The notes under the pieces: generated by a model
Databases searched by the model: none
Told to the model about the DNA's origin: nothing
The model's input: only the letters and a program-made list of their open reading frames with translations
Program-made: the position numbers and the translations under genes
Shown: positions 55,178 through 64,000 of the stretch, one piece after another
Layout: the number at the start of each line of letters is the position of its first letter
How positions within the stretch are numbered: position 1 is the stretch's first letter
Source of the DNA: Pseudomonas sp. M47T1
GTDB taxonomy: Bacteria; Pseudomonadota; Gammaproteobacteria; Pseudomonadales; Pseudomonadaceae
DNA: 64,000 nt
Direction of reading: 5' to 3'
NCBI RefSeq assembly: GCF_000263855.1
Contig: NZ_AJWX01000013.1
Span: forward strand, 1 to 64,000

Positions 55178-56197
55178 TCAGGCCTTGACGATCCAGCCCG
55201 CAGGGGCCTCGACGTCGCCGAACTGGATGCCGGTCAGCTCGTTGTAGAGCTTGACGGTCACCGGGCCCACGCTTTCCAGGCTATGGAACACGTGCAGCTT
55301 GTCGTTGTGCTGGATGCCGCCAATTGGCGAGATCACGGCGGCGGTGCCGCAGGCGCCCGCTTCCTTGAACTGGTCCAGTTGGTCGACGAACACATCGCCC
55401 TCGACCACTTTCAGGCCCAGGCGGCTTTCGGCCAGTTCCATCAGCGACAGGCGGGTGATGCCTGGCAATACCGATGGCGACTTCGGCGTGACGAACTCGC
55501 TGTTCTCGGTAATGGCGAAGAAGTTGGCCGAGCCCACCTCTTCGATTTTCGAGTGGGTGAGCGGGTCCAGGTAGATGCAGTCGGCGAAGTTGTGCTTCTT
55601 GGCATCGGCACCTGGCAGCAGGCTGGCGGCGTAGTTGCCACCGACCTTGGCCGCGCCGGTACCCTGTGGGGCCGCGCGGTCATAAGTGGAGATGGAGAAG
55701 TTGTGTGGCTTCAGGCCGCCCTTGAAGTAGGCGCCCACCGGCACGGCGAATACCGAGAAGATGAACTCGGGTGCGGTGCGCACGCCGATGTTGTCACCCA
55801 CGCCGATGACGAAGGGGCGCAGGTACAGGGCGCCGCCGGTGCCGTACGGAGGAATGAACTTCTCATTGGCGCGCACCACCTGCTTGCAGGCCTCGATGAA
55901 CATCTCGGTTGGCACGTGCGGCATCAGCAGGCGTGAGCAACTGCGCTGCATGCGCGCGGCATTCTGGTCAGGACGGAACAGGTTGATCGAACCGTCCTTG
56001 CAACGGTAGGCCTTCAGGCCTTCGAAGCACTGCTGACCGTAATGAATCGCGGTCGAGCCTTCAGCAATGTGCAGGACGTTGTCTTCGGTCAACGTGCCTT
56101 CTTGCCAGGCGCCATCGCGCCACACCGACAGGAAGCGCAAATCGGTCTTGATGTAGTCGAAACCCAGGTTGTCCCAGTTTATGCCAGCGCCGCTCAT
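55178..56197 (-). CDS. ilvE: branched-chain amino-acid aminotransferase
   Basis: The product has 339 residues of fold-type IV PLP enzymes. The PLP lysine is in AAKVGGNYAAS (K184), and FEGLKAYR and the late GTAAVISPIGGI are family motifs. It makes Val, Leu and Ile from their keto acids. The ATG at 56197 gives MSGAGINWDNLGFDYIKTDL, standard for Pseudomonas-type IlvE. It is a single gene. Confidence 0.94.
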   Translation of the reverse strand: MSGAGINWDNLGFDYIKTDLRFLSVWRDGAWQEGTLTEDNVLHIAEGSTAIHYGQQCFEGLKAYRCKDGSINLFRPDQNAARMQRSCSRLLMPHVPTEMFIEACKQVVRANEKFIPPYGTGGALYLRPFVIGVGDNIGVRTAPEFIFSVFAVPVGAYFKGGLKPHNFSISTYDRAAPQGTGAAKVGGNYAASLLPGADAKKHNFADCIYLDPLTHSKIEEVGSANFFAITENSEFVTPKSPSVLPGITRLSLMELAESRLGLKVVEGDVFVDQLDQFKEAGACGTAAVISPIGGIQHNDKLHVFHSLESVGPVTVKLYNELTGIQFGDVEAPAGWIVKA

Positions 56198-56360
56198 GAT
56201 GCCCTCTACAGATGATCGCTAGGATGCAATTCGTTGATCAGGCGACAAAGATACGGCGCCAGGTGCCCTGCGGCAAGCGCGGCTTGGCACGCAAGCCGCA
56301 GGAAATGCACGAATGGGCCATAAAGCGCTCAACGGCGCGCCTTGCGGCCTGTGCCAGAGG

Positions 56361-57713
56361 TCAGCGCGGTTGCATTTTGAGCAGCCGATGGGCCGCCACC
56401 GGTTGCAGGCGCGGCGTCAGCATGTGGATCACCACGATGGCCACCAGGTAGGCGCTGCCAGCCACGATGAAAATCGGCTGATAGGATTTGAACACCTCGA
56501 GGATGTAGCCGTTGTAGGTGGTCATCAGCATGCCGCCCATGGCGCCTGCCGTGCCGCCGATGCCGATCACCGAGGCCACGGCCTGCTTGGGAAACAGGTC
56601 GGAAGGCAAGGTCATCAGGTTTGCCGACCAGGCCTGGTGCGCCGCGGCGGCCAGGCCAATAATGGCCACCACCAGCCACAGGCTGGAGACAAACTGGGCG
56701 GTGACAATCGGGATCACGGCCAGGGCGCAGATCAGCATGGTGGTCTTGCGCGAGGCGTTCACGCCGCGGCCATTTTTCAGTTGCCGCGATGAGCCCCAGC
56801 CGCCCAGCACAGAGCCAAGGTCAGCCAGCAGGTACACGGCAATCAGCGGTGGGCCGAAGGACTTCAGGTCCAGGCCATAGGTCTTGCCCAGGAAGTCCGG
56901 CAGCCAGAACAGGTACAACCACCAGATCGGGTCGGTCAGGAACTTGCCGGCGGCGTAGGCCCAGGTTTCGCGGAAGGTCAGCAGTTTGAACCAGGAAAAC
57001 TTCGCCGGGGTGGCGTCCACCGGCAGCGAAGGGTCGGTGTCACTGCGAATATAGTCCAGCTCCTGGGCGCTGACCTTGGCATGCTCCTGGGGGCTGCGGT
57101 ACATCAGCAGCCAGGCGATCAACCACAACGCGGTCACCACGCCAATGGAAATGAACGCGGCGCGCCAGCCCCAGGCCAGGGTAATGGCGGGCACCAGCAA
57201 CGGGGTGACAATAGGGCCGAAGGCGGTGCCGGCGTTGAAGATGCCGGTGGCCTGGGCCCGCTCTTTCTGTGGAAACCACTCGGACACCGCTTTCAGGCTG
57301 GCCGGGAAGCTGCCCGACTCACCGAAGCCCAGGGCAAAGCGCGCCAGGGCGAACTGGGTGACGCCCTGCACCAGGCCATGGCCGATGCTGGCGATGGTCC
57401 ACAGGGTGAACGCCATGGCATAGCCGATGCGCACGCCCACCTTGTCGATGACGCGGCCGAAGGTCAGGAAGCCGATGGCGTAGGCACACTGGAACCAGAA
57501 CACGATGTTGGCGTAGTCGGTTTCCGACCACTTCAAATCGGCACTGAGGGTAGGCTTGAGGATCCCGATCATCTGCCGGTCGATGTAGTTGATGCCGATG
57601 GCAACGAACAACAGGGCGCAGATGGTCCAGCGGTAGCGGCTGGTGAGGGGTTTGCGTGTTTCAGCGGCGCGAACGGCATTCGCCCGGGGTGCGGGCCCGA
57701 TATCGATGGTCAT
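56361..57713 (-). CDS. MFS transporter, hexuronate/ACS type
   Basis: The product has 450 residues with twelve membrane segments. NYIDRQMIGILKPTL after the first helix and GFGESGSFPASLKAVSEWFP are the ExuT/ACS signatures. It probably takes up a hexuronate or similar acid. ATG at 57713 follows GAAAGGAAG. The longer frame to 57815 is unsupported. No uronate catabolic genes are adjacent, so it may serve a substrate processed elsewhere. The 291-bp gap to 58005 holds no gene that I can support. Confidence 0.91.
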   Translation of the reverse strand: MTIDIGPAPRANAVRAAETRKPLTSRYRWTICALLFVAIGINYIDRQMIGILKPTLSADLKWSETDYANIVFWFQCAYAIGFLTFGRVIDKVGVRIGYAMAFTLWTIASIGHGLVQGVTQFALARFALGFGESGSFPASLKAVSEWFPQKERAQATGIFNAGTAFGPIVTPLLVPAITLAWGWRAAFISIGVVTALWLIAWLLMYRSPQEHAKVSAQELDYIRSDTDPSLPVDATPAKFSWFKLLTFRETWAYAAGKFLTDPIWWLYLFWLPDFLGKTYGLDLKSFGPPLIAVYLLADLGSVLGGWGSSRQLKNGRGVNASRKTTMLICALAVIPIVTAQFVSSLWLVVAIIGLAAAAHQAWSANLMTLPSDLFPKQAVASVIGIGGTAGAMGGMLMTTYNGYILEVFKSYQPIFIVAGSAYLVAIVVIHMLTPRLQPVAAHRLLKMQPR

Positions 57714-58004
57714 GCTGAGGCTTCCTTTCTTGTTGTTATTGAATCCATTCGACAGCCATGCGATGGATTTGTAGGACATCGTATGACGTGATCTGGAGGG
57801 TGTCAAATAGCGCACCTGAACCCCTCATTCACTCAAGAGAAGGTGTTTTGCACTGTTCAATATAACGATCACAGGGTAAATTCAGCGCAGCCGCATGACG
57901 CGGTGCGACGAGAATCCTATGAACACCCCCACGACGAGAAGTGATGCCCCTGCCCCGGCAGGTTACAGTCACCCCATTTCCCTTCAGCCATCGGCGGTAA
58001 AAGC

Positions 58005-59708
58005 ATGATCGAGGTCACCGAAGTTTCCATTGCGCAATTGCGCGCTGCGCTTGAGTCCGGCCAGACCACCTCGGTAGCGCTGGTTGAAGCCTACCTGGCA
58101 CGTGTCGACGCCTACGACCTGCCCGGCACGGCAACCGCGCTCAACGCGGTGGTGGTGCGCAACCCCCAGGCGCTGGACGAGGCCCGGGCGTCAGATGCCC
58201 GCCGCGCCCGTGGCGAACTGCTGGGCCCGCTGGATGGCATTCCCTACACCGCCAAGGACAGCTACCTGGTCAAGGGCCTGACCGCCGCCTCCGGCAGCCC
58301 CGCCTTTGAACACCTGGTGGCTCAGCGCGACGCCTTTACCATCGAGCGCCTGCGCGCCGGTGGCGCCATCTGCCTGGGCAAGACCAACATGCCGCCCATG
58401 GCCAACGGCGGCATGCAGCGCGGCGTGTATGGCCGGGCGCAAAGCCCGTACAACGCCAGCTACCTCACCGCGCCTTTCGCCTCCGGCTCGTCCAACGGCG
58501 CTGGCACGGCCACCGCTGCCAGCTTTGCCGCTTTCGGCCTGGCGGAAGAAACCTGGTCCAGCGGCCGCGGCCCGGCGTCCAACAACGGCCTGTGCGCCTA
58601 TACACCGTCGCGCGGGGTGATTTCGGTGCGTGGCAACTGGCCGCTCACGCCCACCATGGACGTGGTAGTGCCGTTCGCCCGCACCATGGCCGACCTGCTG
58701 GAAGTGCTGGACGTGGTGGTGGCCGAAGACCCCGACACCCGCGGCGACCTGTGGCGCCTGCAACCCTGGGTGGCCATCCCCAGCGTCGAGTCGGTGCGCC
58801 CTGCATCATACCTGGACCTGGCTGCCGCGCCGGCCGCACTGAAAGGCAAGCGCCTGGGCGTGCCGCGCATGTACATCAATGCCGACGCCGAAGCGGGCAC
58901 GTCTGAAACCCCGGGTATCGGCGGCCCCACCGGGCAGCGCATCAATACCCGCGCCACGGTCATCGACCTCTGGCAGCAGGCGCGCCAGGCCCTGGAAGCG
59001 GCCGGCGCAGAGGTGGTAGAGGTGGACTTCCCGCTGGTGTCCAACTGCGAGGGCGACCGCCCTGGCGCGCCCACCGTGTTCAACCGTGGCCTGGTGAGCA
59101 AGGAATTCCTCCACCATGAACTCTGGGACCTGACCGCCTGGGCGTTCGACGACTTCCTGCAAGCCAACGGCGACCCGGCGCTGAACCGCCTGGTGGACGT
59201 GGACGGGCCGAAAATCTTCCCGCACGACCCGGGCACCCTGCCCAACCGCGAGGGCGACCTGGCCGCCGGCATGGACGAATACGTGCGCATGGCCGAACGC
59301 GGCATCACCCCGTGGAACGAGATCAGCACCGTGCCCGATGGCCTGCGCGCTCTGGAGCAAACCCGGCGCACCGACCTGGAAGAGTGGATGGACCGCCTGG
59401 GCCTGCACGCCGTGCTGTTCCCAACCGTGGCCGACGTAGGCCCGGCCGATGCCGACATCAACCCGGCTTCGGCTGACATCGCCTGGAGCAACGGGGTCTG
59501 GGTGGCCAACGGCAACCTGGCTATCCGTCACTTGGGCGTGCCCACTGTGACCGTGCCCATGGGCATCATGAGCGACATCGGCATGCCCGTGGGGCTGACG
59601 TTTGCCGGCCGTGCCTACGATGACTCGTCGCTGCTGCAACTGGCATCGGCGTTCGAAGCCACCGGCAGCAAGCGCCTGATCCCGCCGCGCACACCGCAGT
59701 TGGGTTGA
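58005..59708 (+). CDS. amidase signature family enzyme
   Basis: The product has 567 residues. The Ser-cisSer-Lys triad can be placed: Lys84 in YTAKDSY, cis-Ser163 in SGSSNGAG, and the nucleophile Ser186 in TWSSGRGPAS where the family usually has GGSIRxPA. The loop around the nucleophile is therefore atypical (WSSGRG instead of TGGSIR), and the substrate may be unusual. It hydrolyses an amide or a related bond in the cytoplasm. The hexuronate-type transporter lies divergent, 291 bp away. Confidence 0.87.
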   Translation: MIEVTEVSIAQLRAALESGQTTSVALVEAYLARVDAYDLPGTATALNAVVVRNPQALDEARASDARRARGELLGPLDGIPYTAKDSYLVKGLTAASGSPAFEHLVAQRDAFTIERLRAGGAICLGKTNMPPMANGGMQRGVYGRAQSPYNASYLTAPFASGSSNGAGTATAASFAAFGLAEETWSSGRGPASNNGLCAYTPSRGVISVRGNWPLTPTMDVVVPFARTMADLLEVLDVVVAEDPDTRGDLWRLQPWVAIPSVESVRPASYLDLAAAPAALKGKRLGVPRMYINADAEAGTSETPGIGGPTGQRINTRATVIDLWQQARQALEAAGAEVVEVDFPLVSNCEGDRPGAPTVFNRGLVSKEFLHHELWDLTAWAFDDFLQANGDPALNRLVDVDGPKIFPHDPGTLPNREGDLAAGMDEYVRMAERGITPWNEISTVPDGLRALEQTRRTDLEEWMDRLGLHAVLFPTVADVGPADADINPASADIAWSNGVWVANGNLAIRHLGVPTVTVPMGIMSDIGMPVGLTFAGRAYDDSSLLQLASAFEATGSKRLIPPRTPQLG

Positions 59709-59744
59709 TTGGCCGATCCGTAACCGCTGATCCCGCCGCTGATC

Positions 59745-59770
59745 TGTAGCCTGGCGGCAGCGGCTACAGA
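59745..59770. terminator. hairpin between convergent genes
   Basis: CTGTAGCC and GGCTACAG pair around the ten-base loop TGGCGGCAGC, which is the core of the REP-like family seen elsewhere. It lies between the ends of the amidase and diguanylate cyclase genes. Confidence 0.6.
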
Positions 59771-59775
59771 CCGAT

Positions 59776-60831
59776 TCACGCCGTACGCATCACCCGGTCA
59801 CGACCCGCTTCCTTACCTTGGTAAAGCAGTTGGTCGGCCCGGTTCAATGCATCGCGAAACGCCTCGCCCGGCTCGATCACGGTGACGGCCAGCGTGGCCG
59901 TCACCGCCAGCGTGGCGCCGCTGACCTGCCCGGCCTGGGCGCGGATGTGCGCCAGCATGCGCTCGGCCACCGGCCACGCATCGGCCAGTGACGTGTTGGG
60001 CATCAGCACCAGAAACTCTTCGCCACCCCAGCGCGCGGCGATGTCCGTGGCCCGCACGCTGCCGGAGATACTTTCGGCGATACGCTGCAACACCACATCC
60101 CCCAGGTCATGGCCATGGCGGTCATTGATCTGCTTGAAGTGGTCCACGTCCAGCAAAATGATCGCCGTGCTCGCCCCTTGCCGCGCCGCCCCCAGTTGCC
60201 GAAGCCGTTGTAGCACCCGACGGCGGGTGTACAAGCTGGTCAGGCTGTCGCGGTGCGCCGAATGAAACAGGTTCATCTGCATGGCCATGGTAAAACGCAC
60301 CGACAAGGCAGTGGCGTGCATTAACAAGGCCGTGGCGGTGAAGGCGTTAACAATACCGAACACCTCCACCAGGCCGTCGTTGATGCCATTGGCCACACCC
60401 ATGTGCCCACGCAGCGCGTAGCCGCCCACGGCGACTAGCACAATGGCCACGTTCAGGCAGATTCGCCGTACCGGAGAAATCTGGAAACTGAAGGCAATGA
60501 TGGGCACCAGGCAGAACAGGTAGAAGTGGAAGTTGCTGTCCCAGCCCAGCATCCAGGTGGCGACGATGGCGTGGGCGATGATCTCAATACTGAACAGCAG
60601 GCCGGCCGCCTGGTAGCGCTGCCGACGAATGGCCAACAGGCAGGCCACGTACATGGCGATGCTGACCGCATTGGCGCCCCACAGCACCGGTATGCCCAGG
60701 GCCACGAACAGCCCGAACAGCAGGACATGGATGGCAAACGCAATCCACACAATGGCAATGATGTGCCGCCAGAACTGATAGGTGGCGTCCTGCAACACCT
60801 GGGCGCGGTCATCCGCAGTAGAGCTGGTCAT
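59776..60831 (-). CDS. membrane diguanylate cyclase
   Basis: The product has 351 residues. About six membrane segments (25-180) are followed by a GGDEF domain with the active-site motif GGEEF at 269-273. An inhibitory I-site RATD (260-263) lies five residues before it, so the cyclase should be active and feedback-inhibited by c-di-GMP. ATG at 60831 is preferred to 60894. The N-terminal membrane part is the MASE-like sensor. The signal is unknown. Confidence 0.9.
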   Translation of the reverse strand: MTSSTADDRAQVLQDATYQFWRHIIAIVWIAFAIHVLLFGLFVALGIPVLWGANAVSIAMYVACLLAIRRQRYQAAGLLFSIEIIAHAIVATWMLGWDSNFHFYLFCLVPIIAFSFQISPVRRICLNVAIVLVAVGGYALRGHMGVANGINDGLVEVFGIVNAFTATALLMHATALSVRFTMAMQMNLFHSAHRDSLTSLYTRRRVLQRLRQLGAARQGASTAIILLDVDHFKQINDRHGHDLGDVVLQRIAESISGSVRATDIAARWGGEEFLVLMPNTSLADAWPVAERMLAHIRAQAGQVSGATLAVTATLAVTVIEPGEAFRDALNRADQLLYQGKEAGRDRVMRTA

Positions 60832-61053
60832 CAAGTGGTCTCGCGGGCAAAAAAAATTCAAGTCTGGTACTGAGACTGATGTCGGCGCGGCCACGCCACG
60901 CTTGATACTGGCGAATGTGCCTTTTTGTCGGACAATCGCCCCCCCTCGTCACCGCGTGCGGCCGCTACAGACACAAAAGCACACCCATTCAATTATTCAT
61001 CTGCCCTGCCCCGCACCCTGACGCAGTCCGCCTTCCCCCTTTTGGAGATTGTC

Positions 61054-61926
61054 ATGCGTCGCACCTTCCTCATGCTGTCCCTGGCCGCGCCACTGTCGGC
61101 CATGGCCGCCGCCGGCCCGGCCGTAGGGCCGCAGTACGACACCAGTCATGTCTACGTAGCGCCCAATGACGTGGATGCCTTCGTGCAAAGCTTCACCAGC
61201 ACTTTTGGCGGCAAGAGCACGGCGCAGGTGGTGGCCGATGTGACGCCAACACCTAGCAGCACCACCTCGCAACTGCTGCAAACCCCGTCGGGCACCGTGT
61301 CGCTGTTCGGCTTCAAGACGCCCATCCCGCACCCCTTTGGCGATGAGCGCAACGGCTACCTGGTCAAGGACATGGACCTGGCCATCCAGCAGGCCCGCCA
61401 GGCCGGTGCCGATGTGATCGTCGCGCCCTTCCCCGACCCTATCGGCCGTGACGCCGTGGTGCAATGGCCGGGCGGCGTGAACATGCAGCTCTACTGGCAC
61501 ACCACCGCGCCCAACTATGCGGCGTTCCAGTATGTACCAGAGAATCGCGTGTACGTATCCGCTGATCGCGCCCCTGCGTTCATCAAGGCCTTTACCACCT
61601 TCTCCCATGGCCGCGTGGTCGCCGACGACAAGCACGCCCCCGGGGCCGAGATCGGCCGCGACAAGGGCACCTACGAGCGCGTGCGCATCAGCTCCGACTT
61701 CGGCCACATGACGGTGCTGGTCACCGACGGCCACCTGCCGTTCCCTTATGGCCATGAAACCACCGGCTATGAAGTCGCCGACCTCAATGCCACCCTGCAG
61801 AAGGCCACCGGCAGCGGCGCTACCGTGCTGGTCCCGGCCGCCAGCAGTGACGGCCGCCAGGCCGCGATGGTGCAGTTCCCCGGCGGCTACGTGGCAGAAA
61901 TCCACCAAGTGCTGGCGAAAAAATGA
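61054..61926 (+). CDS. exported VOC-superfamily (glyoxalase-like) protein
   Basis: The product has 290 residues. A Sec signal peptide (MRRTFLMLSLAAPLSAMA) precedes two VOC modules (about 25-145 and 160-285). Export of a VOC protein is unusual, since most are cytoplasmic metalloenzymes. Possible ligands can be seen as His in DTSHVYVAP, His in DFGHMTVLV, and Glu near VAEIHQV. TTTTGGAG lies just before the ATG. Its stop overlaps the porin gene (ATGA), so it and the outer-membrane protein are translated together. It is probably a periplasmic enzyme or binding protein acting on the compound that enters by the porin. Confidence 0.82.
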   Translation: MRRTFLMLSLAAPLSAMAAAGPAVGPQYDTSHVYVAPNDVDAFVQSFTSTFGGKSTAQVVADVTPTPSSTTSQLLQTPSGTVSLFGFKTPIPHPFGDERNGYLVKDMDLAIQQARQAGADVIVAPFPDPIGRDAVVQWPGGVNMQLYWHTTAPNYAAFQYVPENRVYVSADRAPAFIKAFTTFSHGRVVADDKHAPGAEIGRDKGTYERVRISSDFGHMTVLVTDGHLPFPYGHETTGYEVADLNATLQKATGSGATVLVPAASSDGRQAAMVQFPGGYVAEIHQVLAKK

Positions 61927-63317
61927 AGCGCCCCCTGCCCTCTCGTCTGGCGGGCCTGTCGCTGGTGCTGCTGCCGTTGATCGGCAGCGGCGCCCACGCT
62001 GACGGCGAAGAGACGCGCCCCACCATCAAGGCCAACCGCTGGCAGGAAGACTGGTCGGCGCTGGCCTCGCCGGCGCTGCGCACCGAACCCCTGGACAACC
62101 TCAAGTATATCCCCCTTGGCAGCGACGCCTGGCTGTCGCTGGGCGCGACCTTGCGCGAACGCCTGGAAATGAATGACGCGGCGAACTTCGGCACCAAGGG
62201 CACGGCGCGGGACAACTACTTGCTGCAACGCTTCCAGGTGCACGCCGACCTGCACTTCAACGAGCACTGGCGCCTGTTTACTCAACTGGAGGATGTGCGC
62301 GCCTACGACAAGACCACCCTCGGCGGCGCCGACCAGAACCGCCTGGACCTGCGCCTGGCCTTCCTGGAATACATTAACGCCTTCGACAGCGGCACCTTGA
62401 AGAGCCGCGTAGGCCGCCAGGATTTCGCCTTTGACCTGCAGCGCTTCGTGTCCTCGCGCGACGGCCCCAACGTGCGTCAGTCGTTCGACGCCCTGTGGGC
62501 TGACTGGGAAACCACTCAGTGGCGCTTCATCGGTATCGTCAGCCACCCGGTGCAGTACCGCGACGACCAGGACTTCGATGACACCTCCAACAACGCCGTG
62601 CGCTTCGACATGCTGCGCGTGGAGCACGTGGTGGGTAACAATCAGGAGCTGTCGGCCTACTACGCCCTGTACCAGCGCGACGACGCCCAGTACCTGGACG
62701 CGTCGGGCAGTGAGGAACGGCATATTGTCGATGCCCGCTACGCCGGCACCGCGGCCAATGTCGACTGGGACCTGGAAGCCATGCTGCAAGGCGGCACCGT
62801 GGGGGCCAAGGACATTCGCGCCTGGGCCGGCGGCAGTCGCGTGGGCTACACCTTTGCCGACCAGCCATGGACGCCGCGGCTGGGCCTGCAACTGGACATT
62901 GCCTCGGGTGACAGCCACGCCGGTGACGGCCGTGTGGGCACCTTCAATCCGCTGTTCCCCAACGGGTACTACTTCACCCTGGCGGGCTACACCGGCTACA
63001 GCAACCTGATTCACGTGAAGCCGTCGCTCACGGTCAAACCCTTGCCAGGGCTGAGCGTGCAAACCGCCATCGGCCTGTTATGGCGCCAGACCACCGATGA
63101 CGCGGTGTACACCCAGCCCAACATTGCCGTGGCCAACACTGCCGGTACCGGGCAGCGCTGGACGGGTGCCTACGCCCAGCTGCGCACCGACTATGCCTTT
63201 ACCGCCAACCTCAGCGGCGCCGTCGAGGCCGTGCACTACGACGCGGGACAAACCCTGCGTGAAGCCGGCGGCCATGACAGCAACTACCTGGGCGTGGAAA
63301 TGAAGTTCAGTTGGTAA
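61923..63317 (+). CDS. alginate_exp-type outer-membrane porin
   Basis: The product has 464 residues with a signal peptide (LAGLSLVLLPLIGSGAHA). The mature part starts WQEDWSALASPALRTEPLDNLKYIPL and has ALRERLE-type LGATLRERLEMND, as in the alginate_exp (AlgE-like, PF13372) barrel family. It ends in tryptophan (KFSW). Many members are not alginate exporters but specific uptake or efflux porins for small organic compounds. It is coupled to the exported VOC protein. Its last 11 bases overlap the convergent AraC gene. Confidence 0.85.
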   Translation: MKRPLPSRLAGLSLVLLPLIGSGAHADGEETRPTIKANRWQEDWSALASPALRTEPLDNLKYIPLGSDAWLSLGATLRERLEMNDAANFGTKGTARDNYLLQRFQVHADLHFNEHWRLFTQLEDVRAYDKTTLGGADQNRLDLRLAFLEYINAFDSGTLKSRVGRQDFAFDLQRFVSSRDGPNVRQSFDALWADWETTQWRFIGIVSHPVQYRDDQDFDDTSNNAVRFDMLRVEHVVGNNQELSAYYALYQRDDAQYLDASGSEERHIVDARYAGTAANVDWDLEAMLQGGTVGAKDIRAWAGGSRVGYTFADQPWTPRLGLQLDIASGDSHAGDGRVGTFNPLFPNGYYFTLAGYTGYSNLIHVKPSLTVKPLPGLSVQTAIGLLWRQTTDDAVYTQPNIAVANTAGTGQRWTGAYAQLRTDYAFTANLSGAVEAVHYDAGQTLREAGGHDSNYLGVEMKFSW

Positions 63318-63867
63318 GCGTCGGGGTATTGACCACATGGTCAATACCCCGGGGCAAAGCCCGTCGCCAGGCGAATGGCGTGGTGCCCAGGCAACGGGTG
63401 AATACCCGGGTGAAGTGTGATTGATCGGCAAAACCGCAGTCCAGGCCCACTTGGGCGATGGGCACGTTACCGTCCGCGAGCAGTTCCTTGGCCCGGGACA
63501 ACCGCGCGCTCAATAGCCAGTCGCGCGGCGACTGGCCGGTGGTGCGCTTGAACGCCCGGGAAAAATGGCTACGCGACAACGAGCAGGCCTTGGCGATGTC
63601 GGCAATCGAGGGGCTGGTGCTCATCTGTTCCAGCATCAGTTGCTTGGCCCGCCGCGCTTGCCAGGGTGACAGTGCCACGCGCTCGGGGGCCGGCGCCGGG
63701 CGATCGCCGTATTGCACCAGCAGGTGCGTGCACAGGGCGCTGGAGTGCTGGTAAAGCGCCTGCGGCGCGGCTGGGCCGTTATCGGCCAAGGTGGCCGCCA
63801 GCGCCAGCAACAGGTCCAGGGTGGTGGGGTCCAGCGGCTTGGCGGCGGCATGGGGGGTAGCATTCAT
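63307..63867 (-). CDS. AraC-family transcriptional regulator
   Basis: The product has 186 residues, of which the last 100 form the two-helix-turn-helix AraC domain (SIADIAKACSLSRSHFSRAF and VGLDCGFADQSHFTRVFTRC). The N-terminal part is short (about 75 residues) and lacks a cupin, so no ligand domain is obvious. It overlaps tail-to-tail with the porin gene and may control it or the gene beyond the right edge. Confidence 0.88.
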   Translation of the reverse strand: MNATPHAAAKPLDPTTLDLLLALAATLADNGPAAPQALYQHSSALCTHLLVQYGDRPAPAPERVALSPWQARRAKQLMLEQMSTSPSIADIAKACSLSRSHFSRAFKRTTGQSPRDWLLSARLSRAKELLADGNVPIAQVGLDCGFADQSHFTRVFTRCLGTTPFAWRRALPRGIDHVVNTPTLTN

Positions 63868-63937
63868 CGGGGGACGCTCCGTGTACGATCCGGTACCTGC
63901 ACAGTGTCCAAGCCCTGGCGTGGCACGTCCTTGCCAG

Positions 63938-63983
63938 GGCCTTAAATGTTCTGAAGCGCAGTGGTTTCAGAACAATTAAGGCC
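63938..63983. repeat. long inverted repeat at the right edge
   Basis: GGCCTTAAATGTTCTGAA (63938-63955) pairs with TTCAGAACAATTAAGGCC (63966-63983) with one mismatch. The flanks CCTTGCC / GGACAAGG are also related. It lies upstream of the AraC gene and may be an operator of a divergent promoter. Confidence 0.55.
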
Positions 63984-64000
63984 AGGACAAGGATTTGCCC

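Noticed and set aside
1-64000. Prophage, insertion sequence, integron or CRISPR
   Set aside because: No transposase, integrase, phage structural gene or regularly spaced repeat was seen. The repeats present are palindromic intergenic elements.

Overview
The window looks like chromosomal DNA of a Pseudomonas, probably close to the P. putida group. It is GC-rich throughout and carries several families typical of that genus: DUF2790, a PAS-PAS-MCP protein like BdlA, DNA polymerase II, selAB-selC, and short palindromic REP-like elements between genes. There is no rRNA, CRISPR array, prophage, transposase or integrase. The only RNA gene I can support is tRNA-Sec.

Region 1 (1-16.1 kb) is one catabolic island. 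A minus-strand operon runs from a VOC-type extradiol dioxygenase and a Rieske ferredoxin through a fumarylacetoacetase-family hydrolase, an FAD hydroxylase, DUF1302 and DUF1329 envelope proteins, a YCF48-like beta-propeller, an RND/MMPL exporter, an MFS transporter and an SDR that runs off the left edge. Facing it are a NodD-like LysR regulator, an amidohydrolase and an HbpS/GlcG-like protein, with a second NodD-like regulator closing the block. The gene set and the regulator type match, from memory, the fde (flavonoid/naringenin degradation) operon of Herbaspirillum seropedicae. Four copies of a palindrome GTATYG-N7-CGATAC (ATC-N9-GAT, the NodD/LysR box geometry) lie 73-126 bp from the starts of the transcription units, so the island appears to be one regulon. 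Flavonoid-type aromatics are an inferred substrate, not a proven one.

Region 2 (16.5-23.2 kb) holds a sulfur operon (SsuD-like flavin monooxygenase, cysteine-dioxygenase-like cupin, four-domain rhodanese). It converges on the selenocysteine machinery selA-selB-selC. Region 3 (23.3-27.6 kb) has a TonB-dependent receptor, with a possible Fur site, followed by two PstS-like periplasmic binding proteins and no permease or ATPase. Region 4 (27.6-39.3 kb) is mixed housekeeping and accessory genes: a PAS-MCP sensor, a LysE exporter, a frameshifted dehydratase remnant, a ParD-like protein coupled to a methionine aminopeptidase, a MocR regulator, a phospholipase-D-like protein, two alpha/beta hydrolases, RNase T2 and a LuxR regulator.

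Region 5 (39.4-44.9 kb) is a polyamine-type ABC importer (ATPase, Tat-exported binding protein, two permeases) with an aldehyde dehydrogenase, probably controlled by the LuxR gene just upstream. Region 6 (45.1-64 kb) holds polB, mltA, a LysR gene, DUF2790, a glycerate kinase / CdaR / MFS sugar-acid module, an aldo/keto reductase, ilvE, a hexuronate-type MFS transporter, an amidase, a diguanylate cyclase, an exported VOC protein with an alginate-export-type porin, and an AraC regulator.

Large perfect or near-perfect inverted repeats sit between many gene pairs and probably act as terminators or REPIN-type elements. Starts were chosen by domain alignment, ribosome-binding sequence and gene overlap, so several differ from the longest possible open frame.
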